A program made the position numbers and the translations under genes. This document shows positions 5,071 through 5,805 of a DNA stretch of 5,805 nt, one piece after another; the stretch's first letter is position 1; the number at the start of each line of letters is the position of its first letter. The notes below the pieces were generated by a model that made no database searches, was not told the origin of the DNA, and worked only from the letters and a program-made list of their open reading frames with translations. Source of the stretch: Kiritimatiellales bacterium (GTDB taxonomy: Bacteria > Verrucomicrobiota > Kiritimatiellia > Kiritimatiellales > Pontiellaceae); assembly GCA_015486775.1 (NCBI GenBank), contig WFRA01000354.1, forward strand, positions 1 through 5,805, read 5' to 3'.

Positions 5071-5805
5071 ATGAAAAACTGCTCATCTAAATTCGCTCTT
5101 ATTGGACTCGACACCTCGCACGCTCCGGCCTTTACCCGGATGCTCAACGATCCCGCTGATCCCCACTACCTGCCGGGCGGGGAGGTGGTTAAGGCCTGGC
5201 CGGGCGGCTCGCCTGACTTTGAGCTGAGCTGGTCGCGGGTCGGACAGTTTACCGACGAGGTGCGGCGGCAGGGCGTGGCCATCTGCGACTCCATCGAAGA
5301 GGCTGCGGAAGGCTGCGATGCCATCCTTCTGGAGAGCGCCGACGGGCGGGTTCATCTGGAACAATTCAGGAAGCTGGTTCCCTTCGGTAAACCGGTCTTT
5401 ATCGACAAACCTCTGGCCTGCTCGCTCGCCGAAGCGGAGGAGATTGCGCGGCTGGCCGCCGAGCACGGTATTCCCGTAATGAGTAGCTCGTCGCTTCGCT
5501 ACCTGCAGGGGCTTCCAGAAACCGTGGCGAAGCATCGCGAGCAGATCACCGGGGTCGAGCTGCGCGGCCCGCTCGCCTTCCAGAAAACCCAGACGGGCTA
5601 TTTCTGGTACGGCATGCACACGATAGAAATGATGTTTGCCATTCTCGGCTCGGGCTTCCAATCCCTGGAACTCCACTGCGCAGGCGATGCGGATCGGATC
5701 GCGGCCACCTGGCCCGGCGGCATCGAAGGAAAGATGGAACTAGTGAAGGATAAAGTCCCCTTTTCCGGCACCCTGATTTGCGGCGACCGACGCATCCACC
5801 TGCCC
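5071..5805 (+). CDS. Gfo/Idh/MocA-like oxidoreductase with N-terminal GLDTSH motif (3' end outside window)
   Basis: The frame is open from the ATG to the window edge and gives 245 residues. The N-terminal Rossmann-like domain covers about residues 6-135. The second domain begins near 140 and is cut off. The nucleotide loop reads LIGLDTSH (10-17) and not GxGxxG; I remember GLDTSH as the mark of a distinct Gfo/Idh subgroup. The family lysine motif appears as FIDKPLA (110-116), DKP and not EKP, with Lys113. GYFWYGMHTIEMM (176-188) puts His183 where the catalytic-region histidine is expected. No clear ribosome binding site precedes the ATG; the codon just before it is GTG (5068), which could also start. 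It is transcribed away from the TetR gene and shares a palindromic site with the enzyme operon, so it probably acts on the same substrate family. It could be an oxidoreductase or a non-redox member that uses NAD in another way. Confidence 0.88.
   Translation, partial: MKNCSSKFALIGLDTSHAPAFTRMLNDPADPHYLPGGEVVKAWPGGSPDFELSWSRVGQFTDEVRRQGVAICDSIEEAAEGCDAILLESADGRVHLEQFRKLVPFGKPVFIDKPLACSLAEAEEIARLAAEHGIPVMSSSSLRYLQGLPETVAKHREQITGVELRGPLAFQKTQTGYFWYGMHTIEMMFAILGSGFQSLELHCAGDADRIAATWPGGIEGKMELVKDKVPFSGTLICGDRRIHLP

Noticed and set aside
5083..5676. Minus-strand open frame of 197 codons at the right edge
   Set aside because: The plus frame from 5071 shows a clear Gfo/Idh-type protein (GLDTSH, DKP). 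The minus frame is its shadow.

Overview
The window reads as a compact catabolic gene cluster from a free-living Gram-negative bacterium. Coding GC is moderate (mid-50s by eye). Two Gfo/Idh/MocA oxidoreductases sit close together, and one intergenic gap holds an ATTCGYG-type repeat. This looks like the Verrucomicrobia/Kiritimatiellota/Lentisphaerae side of the PVC group, but the placement is inferred from gene style and repeat appearance only; nothing in the window fixes the taxon.

Layout: four enzyme genes lie head-to-tail on the minus strand and are read from right to left. They are a FAH-family acylpyruvate hydrolase (3378-4181), a Gfo/Idh oxidoreductase (2262-3368), a D-2-hydroxyacid dehydrogenase (1123-2103) and a GabT-like class III aminotransferase that runs off the left edge (1-1050). 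Upstream on the same strand is a TetR-family regulator (4298-4918). A second Gfo/Idh-type gene runs in the opposite direction off the right edge (5071-5805). The 4919-5070 gap is therefore a divergent control region. The window is densely coded and no gene-free stretch reaches 300 bases.

Regulation: a plausible sigma70-like promoter lies before the hydrolase (TTGCGA-N17-TACATT) and another before the second Gfo/Idh gene (TTGCCA-N17-TATTAA). Each is overlapped by a 16-bp imperfect palindrome with the same 6-N4-6 geometry (GTAACT-N4-GTTTAC and ATAACT-N4-AGTTAC). These are good candidates for operators of the TetR protein, which would make the operon and the divergent gene one regulon.

The 158-bp gap between the Gfo/Idh and dehydrogenase genes holds an unusual element. 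Three tandem 9-mers of ATTCGYGNN type face three inverted 9-mers across a 23-bp centre.

Function: the set (two NAD(P)-dependent sugar-type dehydrogenases, a 2-hydroxyacid dehydrogenase, a C-C hydrolase for 2,4-diketo acids, and an omega-amino-acid aminotransferase) fits a non-phosphorylative route for a sugar, sugar acid or amino-sugar derivative that ends in pyruvate plus a small acid. The substrate cannot be read from the sequence.
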